From Pseudomonadota bacterium (GTDB lineage: Bacteria; Pseudomonadota; Gammaproteobacteria; Xanthomonadales; Rhodanobacteraceae), in the NCBI GenBank assembly GCA_021787175.1, contig JAJYMF010000415.1:1-13751 (forward strand): 13,751 nucleotides of DNA, in the 5' to 3' direction. Position numbers and translations under genes: made by a program. Each line of letters opens with the position of its first letter. Position 1 is the stretch's first letter. The notes beneath the pieces were generated by a model. That model was not told where the DNA came from. It did no database searches and worked only from the letters and a program-made list of their open reading frames with translations. This document shows positions 7,948 through 13,751 of this stretch, in pieces.

Positions 7948-8940
7948 ATGCGCGTCAATGTGATCGTCTGGGACAACGGCTTCGGCCTCACCCGCCACCT
8001 GCGCCTTCTGGGCGGCGCGCTGACTGCCGCCGGCCACCAGGTGCACGTCAGCGCCCTGCGCCGCGGCAAGCTGCGCAAGATCCTGCGGCCGTGGAAGCTG
8101 CGCACGCGCATCGCCTGGCAGCGCCTGTGGGGCGACGACCCGCGTCGGCGCTACGACCTCAACATCATGATCGAGCACGTGCGCCCGGAATACGCGCCGA
8201 TCGCGCGCCGCAACGTGCTGCTGCCGCATCCGGAGTGGTTCCTCGACAGCGACCGCGCCGCGCTGCCGGTCATCGATCACGTATTCGCGCAGACGCAGCA
8301 CGCGCTGACGCTGTTCGGCCAGCTCGGCAGCCATGTCACCTATACCGGCTTCACCAGCGAGGATCGCCGCGACCCCGCGGTGCCGCGCGAGCGGGCGTTC
8401 TTCCATCTCGCCGGACGCAGCCAGAACAAGGGCACCGAGCGCCTGCTGGCGCTGTGGCGGCGGCATCCGGAATGGCCGCGGCTGACCGTGGTGCAGAACC
8501 CGCGCACCGCACTGCCGGGAGCGGCGGCGGTCAACATCGATCATCGCGTGGACTATCTCGGCGATGCCGAACTGCAGCGGCTGCAGAACGCGCACGTGTT
8601 TCATCTGTGTCCGTCGGAGACCGAGGGCTTCGGCCATTACATCGTCGAGGCGATGGGCCTGGGCGCGCTGGTGATCACCCTCGACGCGCCGCCGATGCAC
8701 GAACTGGTGACGCCCGAGCGCGGCCTGCTGGTCGCGATCGGCGGCTCCGGCTCGCAGAATCTGGCGACGACCTATTTTTTCGACGAGGCCTCGATGGAGG
8801 CCGCCGTGGCGCACGCCCTGGCGCTGGACGACGCCGCGATCGCGCGCCTCGGCGCCGCTGCGCGCGCCTGGTTCGAGCGCAACGACGCGGCGTTCCGCAC
8901 CCGCCTCGACGCCGCGGTGCGCGCGGTCGCCGCAGGCTGA
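7948..8940 (+). CDS. GT-B-fold glycosyltransferase (GT-A in this annotation)
   Basis: A 330-residue probable retaining glycosyltransferase, GT4-like in its C-terminal half. The donor-binding EX7E motif is complete: ETEGFGHYIVEAM, with Glu226 and Glu234, followed by DAPPMHELVTPERGLLV. The N-terminal acceptor domain opens VNVIVWDNGFGLTR, and residues of about 38-68 are strongly basic (RRGKLRKILRPWKLRTRIAW), as in enzymes that sit on the inner face of the membrane. There is no signal peptide or membrane segment. The ATG follows a GAGCGGG purine patch. It may be transcribed from the upstream operon, because no clear promoter lies in the 22-base gap. The second glycosyltransferase at 11386-12408 is a paralogue, identical at roughly half of aligned positions by eye. 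Donor and acceptor are unknown; a sugar of surface polysaccharide is likely from context. Confidence 0.85.
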   Translation: MRVNVIVWDNGFGLTRHLRLLGGALTAAGHQVHVSALRRGKLRKILRPWKLRTRIAWQRLWGDDPRRRYDLNIMIEHVRPEYAPIARRNVLLPHPEWFLDSDRAALPVIDHVFAQTQHALTLFGQLGSHVTYTGFTSEDRRDPAVPRERAFFHLAGRSQNKGTERLLALWRRHPEWPRLTVVQNPRTALPGAAAVNIDHRVDYLGDAELQRLQNAHVFHLCPSETEGFGHYIVEAMGLGALVITLDAPPMHELVTPERGLLVAIGGSGSQNLATTYFFDEASMEAAVAHALALDDAAIARLGAAARAWFERNDAAFRTRLDAAVRAVAAG

Positions 8941-8941
8941 G

Positions 8942-9098
8942 GCTTCATACCCGTTTGCGATCAAGACACGAAAACCGCGTAGCCCGGATGCAGCGCAGCG
9001 GAATCCGGGAATCGGTCTTTGTACGGCCCCGGATTGCGCCTCTCGCGAGGCTCCATCCGGGCTACCCGGCGCATCGATTGAACGCAACCGGGTATCAG
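8942..9098. repeat. Palindromic intergenic repeat, copy 2 (GT-A/rmd junction)
   Basis: A 157-bp relative of the element at 2481-2636, filling the gap between two convergent genes. It starts one base after the GT-A stop and ends one base past the rmd stop codon (9095-9097), which lies inside its terminal TATCAG. The perfect 12-bp inverted repeat is at 8979-8990 and 9054-9065. The inner pair is AATCCGGG (9002-9009) and CCCGGATT (9028-9035). An outer pair, ATACCCGTTTGCG (8947-8959) and CGCAACCGGGTAT (9083-9095), matches at 12 of 13 positions, so the whole element is one long imperfect palindrome. The segment between the inner arms (9010-9027) is the most diverged part between the copies. A terminator or mRNA-end stabilising role is inferred from position. 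Confidence 0.9.
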
Positions 9099-10012
9099 AC
9101 GGGCTGCGCGTACATCCAGCGCAGGGTGTCGGCGAAAGCGATCTCCGGCAGCGCGCCGATGCAATCGCTCAGGCGCGCCGACGATCCGACCAGACGCCGC
9201 ACCTCGTGGCTGCGCACGAAGGCGGGATTGACCCGCACCTCGATCGCGTAGCCGGCGATCTCCGCCATCATCGCCAGCACCTCGGCGAGCGTGTAGGCGC
9301 GCCCGCCGCACAGGTTCAGTACCGCGCCGGCCGGCGCGACCTCGAGCAGGCGCGCATACGCCACGGCTACTGCGCGCACATCGAGGAAATCGCGCGCGAC
9401 GTCGGTGTTGCCGAGATCGATCGCGCGCGCGCCGCGACGAAAGTGATCGACGATCTTCGGGATCAGGAACTGCGCGCCCTGGCCGACGCCGGTGTAGTTG
9501 AACGGCCGCACCAGGGTGACCGGCAGACGATCCAGCCACAGCCGCGCCATGTATTCCATGGCGAGCTTGCTGACCGCGTAGTCGTTGCTCGGCGCCGGTG
9601 GCGTGTCCTCGCCGATCGGCTCGACGCCGGCATTGCCGTAGACGTTGGCGCTGCTGGCGAGGATCACCGCGCGCGGCGCCTGCGGCAGCGACGCCAGCGC
9701 GGCCAGCAGGTTGCGGGTACCGGCGACGTTGACGCGATACAGCGACTCGACGTCGTCGTGCGCCACGAAGGCGATCGCGGCGAGATGGATCACGGCGTCG
9801 GGCGCGATCGCGTGCACGGCGTCGTTGAGTGCGGCGCGGTCGAGCAGATCCACGCTCAGTCCGTCGGCGACGATGCCGCCGGCATGCGCCTGCGCCAGAC
9901 CGATCACCTCATGGCCTGCGGCTTCCAGCTCGCGGCGCACATAGTGACCGGTGAATCCGCTGTGCCCGGTCAGCAGGACCCGCCGGCGCGCGGATTCAGT
10001 GCGAGAAACCAT
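9095..10012 (-). CDS. rmd: GDP-4-keto-6-deoxy-D-mannose reductase (short-chain dehydrogenase)
   Basis: A 305-residue extended short-chain dehydrogenase. It has the NAD(P)-binding loop TGHSGFTG (Gly16, Gly19, Gly22), the catalytic ILASSANVYG and the Tyr145-xxx-Lys149 pair in DYAVSK, then VRPFNYTGVGQ and RDFLDVRAVA. Directly after gmd the expected substrate is GDP-4-keto-6-deoxy-mannose, and 4-reduction by Rmd gives GDP-D-rhamnose. The talose epimer (Tld-type) cannot be excluded by motif reading. The GDP-fucose route is less likely because a fucose synthase also epimerises at C3/C5, and the RPFNYTGVGQ region looks Rmd-like. The ATG at 10012 lies inside the gmd 3' end (17-base overlap) with only a weak GGCGGG ahead of it; a TTG two codons earlier is less likely. 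The stop lies within the palindromic repeat. Confidence 0.75.
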   Translation of the reverse strand: MVSRTESARRRVLLTGHSGFTGHYVRRELEAAGHEVIGLAQAHAGGIVADGLSVDLLDRAALNDAVHAIAPDAVIHLAAIAFVAHDDVESLYRVNVAGTRNLLAALASLPQAPRAVILASSANVYGNAGVEPIGEDTPPAPSNDYAVSKLAMEYMARLWLDRLPVTLVRPFNYTGVGQGAQFLIPKIVDHFRRGARAIDLGNTDVARDFLDVRAVAVAYARLLEVAPAGAVLNLCGGRAYTLAEVLAMMAEIAGYAIEVRVNPAFVRSHEVRRLVGSSARLSDCIGALPEIAFADTLRWMYAQPV

Positions 10013-11030
10013 GCGCAACCCGCCGCAGATCCGCCTCGACCATCATCGTGCACAGCTGCTCGAGCGTGGTCTGCGGCGCCCAGTCGAGTTCGTCGCGGGC
10101 GCGCGCGGCATCGCCGATCAGCAGATCGACCTCGGCCGGACGGTGGAATTTGGGATTGACGCGCACCAGCACGCGACCGCTGCGGGCATCGACGCCGGTC
10201 TCGTCGAGGCCGCTGCCGCGCCAGGCCAGCTCGAGGCCGACGGCACGGAACGCCATGGTCACGAAATCGCGCACGCTCTCGGTGCGGCCGGTGGCCAGCA
10301 CGTAGGTCTCGGGCGCGGGCGCCTGCAGCATGCGCCACATGCCCTCGACGTACTCGCGGGCATAGCCCCAGTCGCGCTTGGCGTCGAGGTTGCCGAGTTC
10401 GAGCGCGTCCAGCTTGCCGAGCTTGATGCGCGCGACGCCGTCGGTGATCTTGCGGGTGACGAACTCGCGCCCGCGCAGCGGCGACTCGTGATTGAACAAG
10501 ATGCCGCTGGCGCCGAAGATGCCGTAGGACTCGCGGTAGTTGACCGTGGCCCAGTGCGCGAACAGCTTGGCGACGCCATACGGGCTGCGCGGGTAGAACG
10601 GCGTGCGTTCGTCCTGCGGCATCGTCTGCACCTTGCCGAACATCTCCGAGGTCGAGGCCTGGTAGTAGCGGATGCCCGGGTCGATCGCGCGGATCGCCTC
10701 GAGCAGGTTCAGCGCGCCGATCCCCGTGATGTGCGCCGTGGTGACCGGCTGGTCGAAGGACACGCCGACGAAACTCTGCGCGGCCAGGTTGTAGACCTCC
10801 TGCGGCCGCCACTGCTGCAGCAGGCGCATGCTGCAGCCCGGATCGGTGAGGTCGTACTCGACCAGCGCCAGCTGCGGATGCTCCGCGATGCCGAGTTCCT
10901 CGATGCGCCAGAAGTTGACCGAGCTGGTGCGGCGATAGGTACCGACCACGCGATAACCCTGTTCGAGCAGCAGCGCGGCAAGGTAGGCGCCGTCCTGACC
11001 GGAGATGCCGGTGATCATGGCGGTTTTCAT
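9996..11030 (-). CDS. gmd: GDP-mannose 4,6-dehydratase
   Basis: It converts GDP-D-mannose to GDP-4-keto-6-deoxy-D-mannose in the cytoplasm, the branch point to GDP-D-rhamnose, GDP-L-fucose and related sugars. The 344 residues match the family length. Motifs are the NADP-binding MITGISGQDGAYLAALLL, RRTSSVNFWRIEELGI, NLAAQSFVGVSF, the catalytic Thr127 and Glu129 in ASTSEMFG, and Tyr151-xxx-Lys155 in SPYGVAK. FNHESPLRGREFVTRKI is also typical. The ATG at 11030 has AAGGACC upstream at good spacing. It is the first gene of gmd-rmd, which overlap by 17 bases and run opposite to both flanking glycosyltransferase genes. I could not find a convincing promoter in the 355-bp upstream region. Confidence 0.96.
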   Translation of the reverse strand: MKTAMITGISGQDGAYLAALLLEQGYRVVGTYRRTSSVNFWRIEELGIAEHPQLALVEYDLTDPGCSMRLLQQWRPQEVYNLAAQSFVGVSFDQPVTTAHITGIGALNLLEAIRAIDPGIRYYQASTSEMFGKVQTMPQDERTPFYPRSPYGVAKLFAHWATVNYRESYGIFGASGILFNHESPLRGREFVTRKITDGVARIKLGKLDALELGNLDAKRDWGYAREYVEGMWRMLQAPAPETYVLATGRTESVRDFVTMAFRAVGLELAWRGSGLDETGVDARSGRVLVRVNPKFHRPAEVDLLIGDAARARDELDWAPQTTLEQLCTMMVEADLRRVAHGFSH

Positions 11031-11214
11031 GGATGGTCCTTCTCACGAGGCCGATGCCAGTCGGCACCAGATTGCTCAGCTTGACACTTAATTTTCGCAT
11101 GCGCCTGCCGATGATCGATACCCGGTGCTTGACTCGCGTGTCGGCGATTGGGGCGTCTGTTCAACCGCAAGGGCATGCCGCATCGGTGAGGTTTCGCGGC
11201 GCGAGCCCTGAACT

Positions 11215-11249
11215 GTGACGCCGTCGTGACGTTTTTTGACGACTGTCAA
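11215..11249. promoter_or_regulatory. Operator-like cluster: three phased TGACG repeats plus a palindrome
   Basis: The hexamer GTGACG occurs at 11215 and 11226 and TTGACG at 11236. The spacings of 11 and 10 bases put all three on one face of the helix. The last copy is also the left arm of a perfect short palindrome, TTGACgactGTCAA (11236-11249). The cluster lies about 65 bases upstream of the -10 candidate for GT-B2. This resembles a transcription-factor site, but no regulator can be named and chance is not excluded. Confidence 0.35.
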
Positions 11250-11309
11250 CTTGTATGGGCTCCGCGCGTTGGTTCATGCGCGAGACAGTGTTCGTCCACC
11301 CGACCCGGG

Positions 11310-11315
11310 CATAAT
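11310..11315 (+). promoter_or_regulatory. Candidate -10 element for GT-B2 and the ligase gene
   Basis: CATAAT matches the -10 consensus at 5 of 6 positions. It would place the transcript start near 11322, just upstream of the leader hairpin and 64 bases before the ATG. The -35 region at 16-18 bases spacing (around AGTGTT) is poor, so activation by a bound regulator would be expected if it is real. Confidence 0.35.
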
Positions 11316-11334
11316 CGGACCTGCACTAAGGGGG

Positions 11335-11356
11335 ACGCCCGCGTGAATGCGGGCGT
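11335..11356 (+). promoter_or_regulatory. Leader hairpin upstream of GT-B2
   Basis: ACGCCCGC (11335-11342) and GCGGGCGT (11349-11356) are perfect 8-bp inverted arms around a 6-base loop, GTGAAT. The hairpin lies between the -10 candidate and the ribosome-binding site (GGGAG, 11373-11377). No T-run follows, so it is not an intrinsic terminator. It could stabilise the 5' end of the mRNA or influence translation. Confidence 0.5.
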
Positions 11357-11385
11357 GGTGCAAGGCGCAATCAGGGAGTCAGCGC

Positions 11386-12408
11386 ATGGCATCCGTCAAT
11401 CTGGTGTTTCGGGACAACGGCTTCGGCCTGTCGCGGGATTTCCGTCTGCTGGCTGCAGCACTGCGCCGGCAGGGTTGCGACGTGGCGATCACCGCGCTGG
11501 GTGCGGAGCATGAGCGCTGGCGGCGCAGCAGGCGCATCCGTACCTATGTCCGCGCGCAGCGCTTCGTCCACCGGATGGGTCTGCGCGTGCGGCCACCGCG
11601 ACAGTTCGATCTCAATGTGATGTTCGAGCATGTCTGGCCCGATCGCCTGCTGCACGCCCGGCGCAACGTCGCGCTGCCCAATCCCGAATGGTTCGATCGC
11701 CGCGACCTGCGCTATCTGCCACAAATCGATTCTGTCTGGGCCAAGTCCAGTCACGCGCTGGGCGTCTTCGAGCAATTGGGGTGCCATGCCCTGCGTCTGG
11801 GCTTCGACAGCGAGGACCGCTTTGATCCGACGGTGCGTCGCGAGCGCAGCTTCTTCCACCTCGCCGGCGCCAGTCGCACCAAGGGCACGCGCCGACTGAT
11901 CGATCTGTGGAGCCGGCATCCCGAATGGCCGACGCTGACCGTGCTGCAGGATCCGTGCGAGGCCTGGCCGGCGGCGCGGGCGCCCAATATCCGGCATCGC
12001 ATCGAATACCTCGATCCGGCGCAGACGGCACAGTTTCGCGAGTTGAAGCGGCTGCAGAACCAGCACGCCTTCCACGTGTGCACCTCCGAGACCGATGCCT
12101 GGGGTCACTATCTGGTCGAGGCGCTGGGCGTGGGCGCGGTGACGATGACGGTGGACGCGCCGCCGATGAACGAGCTGGTCACGCCGGAACGCGGCCTGCT
12201 GGTGCCCTACTGCAAGACCGAGCCGATGGCGCTGGCGACGCGCTACTTCTTCGACGAGGCGGCCATGGCCGACACCGTGCGCCGCGCCATTGCGCTCAGC
12301 GACACCGAGATCGCGACCCTGCGTGAGCGCGCCCGTGCCTGGTACGACGACAACCGCCGTGCGTTCGTGCGCCGCGTCGGCGCCGCACTCGAGTCCACCC
12401 TGCAGTGA
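11386..12408 (+). CDS. GT-B-fold glycosyltransferase (GT-B2), paralogue of GT-A
   Basis: A 340-residue glycosyltransferase related to the one at 7948-8940. Shared blocks are DNGFGLSR at the N-terminus, FDLNVMFEHVWP, ARRNVALPNPEWF, RSFFHLAG, the exact RHPEWP, and DAPPMNELVTPERGLLV, with identity near half by eye. The basic segment at about 38-68 is also kept. The donor-binding motif differs: ETDAWGHYLVEAL has Asp237 where GT-A has Glu226 of EX7E, with Glu245 retained, and the usual Gly-Phe-Gly is Ala-Trp-Gly. The start is the ATG at 11386 because GGGAG lies eight bases upstream and the N-terminus then aligns with GT-A. An in-frame ATG at 11347 sits in a hairpin loop and lacks a ribosome-binding site. 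The stop overlaps the next gene by four bases, so the two are probably coupled. Donor and acceptor are unknown. Confidence 0.85.
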   Translation: MASVNLVFRDNGFGLSRDFRLLAAALRRQGCDVAITALGAEHERWRRSRRIRTYVRAQRFVHRMGLRVRPPRQFDLNVMFEHVWPDRLLHARRNVALPNPEWFDRRDLRYLPQIDSVWAKSSHALGVFEQLGCHALRLGFDSEDRFDPTVRRERSFFHLAGASRTKGTRRLIDLWSRHPEWPTLTVLQDPCEAWPAARAPNIRHRIEYLDPAQTAQFRELKRLQNQHAFHVCTSETDAWGHYLVEALGVGAVTMTVDAPPMNELVTPERGLLVPYCKTEPMALATRYFFDEAAMADTVRRAIALSDTEIATLRERARAWYDDNRRAFVRRVGAALESTLQ

Positions 12409-13751
12409 ATCGTGCAACCGCGGCGGCGGCGGCGCGCGCGCATCGCGCCACGCAGCTGGCGGCGATCGGGCTGGCGATCTGCGCGCTGTTCGCGGCCACG
12501 CAGTTCCCGAAACCGTTCAGCGCCAGCTACGGCGCCGACCTGATGCTGTTCGCGCTGCTGCTCGCCGGCCGTGCGCCGTGGCGCGAACTGGCCGCGCATC
12601 CGTTCGCGCGCCTGCTGCTGCTGTTTGCCGTGTATGGCATCGCGCAGGCGGCGCTGGCGACGCAGCGCGCGCCGGACATCGGTTTCGCGCTGCAGCTTTC
12701 GGCCGTCGCGGCGCCGGTGAAACTCGGCGCCTTCGCCTGCGTGATCGGCTGGTGGCTGGCCGAACATCCGCGCTGGACCTGGCCGGCGCTGGCGCTGCTG
12801 CTGGCGGGGATGGCCGTGTGGACCCTGTCGGAGACGCCCTGGAACGACCTCGACGCACTCGCTGACGGCAGCCTGCGCCTGCGTCTTGGCTATGCCGAGA
12901 ATCTGGTCGGCATGCTGGCCGCGATCGCCGTGCTGGGCCTGGCGCTGCAGACGCAGCGCCGGCGCCGATCGGCATCCGCGATCGCGCGCGTCGGCGTCAC
13001 CACGACGCTGGCGCTGGGGTTGGCCCTGTTTGCAACGGTGCTGCTGTTCGCGCAGTCGCGCGGTGCCTGGCTGGCCCTGGCCCTGGCGCTGCCGCTGGCG
13101 TCGATCGGCTTGCAGCGAGCCAGCGCAGAATCGGCGCGCGACGGCGATCGCCGCCTGCATGCAGCGGTCGGCCTGCTGGCGCTGCTCCCGGTGGTGTGGT
13201 TTCTGAGCCGGCCGCTGATCAGCGCGCGTCTGCACGGCGGCTGGACGCTGGCACAGGCGCTGTTGCACGACGATCGCGCCGTGCTGGAAACGTCATCGGT
13301 CGGGCTGCGCCTGGATTTGTATGCGCTGGGCATCAAGGCCTGGCTGCAGGCGCCGCTGTTCGGCTGGGGCCTGCGCAGTGTCGCGCCGCTGATCGCCGCC
13401 TCGGGGCTGCACTGGGGCGGCTATGTGCCGCCGCATCTGCACAACGCCTACCTGCAGATCGCGGTCGGCCTCGGCGCGATCGGGCTGGTGCTGCTGGCGG
13501 CGATGTCCGGCGTGCTGCTGCGCGATCTGTGGCGCGCGCGGCGCCTGCCGCAGCTCGATCCACGCCTGTGCTGGACCCTGCTCGGCAGCCTGGCGATCGT
13601 GCTGATCGTCAACGCCTTCGATTTCCTGCTGTGGAGCAACGGCTACATGCGCACGCCGCTGATGATCCTGCTCGGTGCCGCGCTCGGCGTGTCGCTGCGC
13701 TTGCGCCGCCTGGGCGTCAGTGGCGCCGCTGCAACAACCACAGGCGGATGA
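12405..13751 (+). CDS. O-antigen ligase/polymerase-like membrane protein
   Basis: A 448-residue multi-pass inner-membrane protein with roughly ten or more hydrophobic segments and a large periplasmic region near residues 270-350. The layout fits the Wzy_C/WaaL family (O-antigen ligase, O-antigen polymerase, some O-oligosaccharyltransferases). Expected functional residues are present: Arg219 in FAQSRGAWLALAL, Arg302 in SSVGLRLDLYALG, and His346 with Asn347 in PPHLHNAYLQIAVGLG, plus PLFGWGL between them. These parallel E. coli WaaL Arg215, Arg288 and His338. The start is GTG at 12405, overlapping the GT-B2 stop (GTGA). The TGA is the last codon of the window, so the gene is complete. Ligase versus polymerase cannot be decided from sequence; context favours attachment or polymerisation of the glycan made by the neighbouring genes. 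Confidence 0.85.
   Translation: MNRATAAAAARAHRATQLAAIGLAICALFAATQFPKPFSASYGADLMLFALLLAGRAPWRELAAHPFARLLLLFAVYGIAQAALATQRAPDIGFALQLSAVAAPVKLGAFACVIGWWLAEHPRWTWPALALLLAGMAVWTLSETPWNDLDALADGSLRLRLGYAENLVGMLAAIAVLGLALQTQRRRRSASAIARVGVTTTLALGLALFATVLLFAQSRGAWLALALALPLASIGLQRASAESARDGDRRLHAAVGLLALLPVVWFLSRPLISARLHGGWTLAQALLHDDRAVLETSSVGLRLDLYALGIKAWLQAPLFGWGLRSVAPLIAASGLHWGGYVPPHLHNAYLQIAVGLGAIGLVLLAAMSGVLLRDLWRARRLPQLDPRLCWTLLGSLAIVLIVNAFDFLLWSNGYMRTPLMILLGAALGVSLRLRRLGVSGAAATTTGG

Larger units (their letters stand above)
11031..11385. other. Divergent intergenic region between gmd and GT-B2
   Basis: A 355-base non-coding stretch that must carry the start signals of two divergent units. It is less GC-rich than its surroundings, with T-rich patches at 11081-11096 and 11232-11237. 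The pentamer TTGAC occurs at 11081, 11129 and 11236, and as its complement GTCAA at 11245. Separately listed are a phased TGACG cluster, a -10 candidate and a leader hairpin, all on the GT-B2 side. Nothing convincing was found for gmd beyond its ribosome-binding site. Confidence 0.6.

Noticed and set aside
11081..11086. Perfect -35 hexamer TTGACA on the plus strand
   Set aside because: The positions 16-18 bases downstream are GCCTGC, CCTGCC and CTGCCG, with no resemblance to a -10 element, and the distance to the GT-B2 start is about 300 bases.
11000..11100. Possible leader peptide upstream of gmd (ATG at 11100 on the minus strand, MRKLSVKLSNLV...)
   Set aside because: The frame does not end as a short peptide but runs out of frame through the whole of gmd, with Arg-rich shadow sequence. 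Only the AT-rich start looks gene-like, and the ribosome-binding site is weak.
11216..11237. T-run TTTTTT at 11232-11237 as an intrinsic terminator
   Set aside because: No stable GC-rich stem precedes it; only direct TGACG repeats are present, and no gene ends there.
11347..11385. Upstream in-frame ATG at 11347 as the GT-B2 start
   Set aside because: It sits in a hairpin loop, has no ribosome-binding site at proper spacing, and adds 13 residues absent from the paralogue. The ATG at 11386 has GGGAG eight bases upstream.

Overview
The window is about 70% GC and fully coding on both strands, apart from three gene-poor gaps. Gene content and order point to a high-GC gammaproteobacterium, probably of the Xanthomonas/Lysobacter/Rhodanobacter group (Lysobacterales). 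The reasons are a LysM-protein gene next to dprA, divergent from def-fmt-rsmB, and recB-recD as separate genes. The group is inferred from layout and GC; no marker RNA gene is present.

Left part (1-5140): the 3' end of recB overlaps recD by 4 bp (RecBCD double-strand-break repair). recD converges on dprA (ssDNA loader for RecA in transformation), which lies downstream of a gene for an exported LysM protein. A 156-bp palindromic repeat fills the recD/dprA junction. The lysM gene and def are divergent, with a promoter candidate on each side of the 179-bp gap.

Middle part (5141-8940): def, fmt and rsmB form a tight housekeeping operon (formyl-Met metabolism plus 16S rRNA m5C methylation). A GT-B glycosyltransferase gene (GT-A) follows 22 bp after rsmB on the same strand.

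Right part (8942-13751): this is a surface-glycan locus. A second copy of the palindromic repeat fills the convergent gap between GT-A and an oppositely oriented gmd-rmd operon. That operon makes GDP-4-keto-6-deoxymannose and then most likely GDP-D-rhamnose. A 355-bp divergent intergenic region carries regulatory-looking sequence. It leads into a second glycosyltransferase gene (GT-B2), a clear paralogue of GT-A, which overlaps an O-antigen ligase/polymerase-like membrane protein gene ending at the last base of the window.

Working model (inference): gmd-rmd supplies an activated 6-deoxyhexose, the two related glycosyltransferases build part of a lipopolysaccharide or exopolysaccharide, and the membrane protein ligates or polymerises it. 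The least ordinary items are the paralogous glycosyltransferases flanking an inverted sugar-nucleotide operon, the two repeat copies that each overlap the stop codon of a minus-strand gene, and the structured leader of GT-B2. I saw no CRISPR array, tRNA, rRNA, insertion sequence or phage gene, and no clearly novel multi-gene system.
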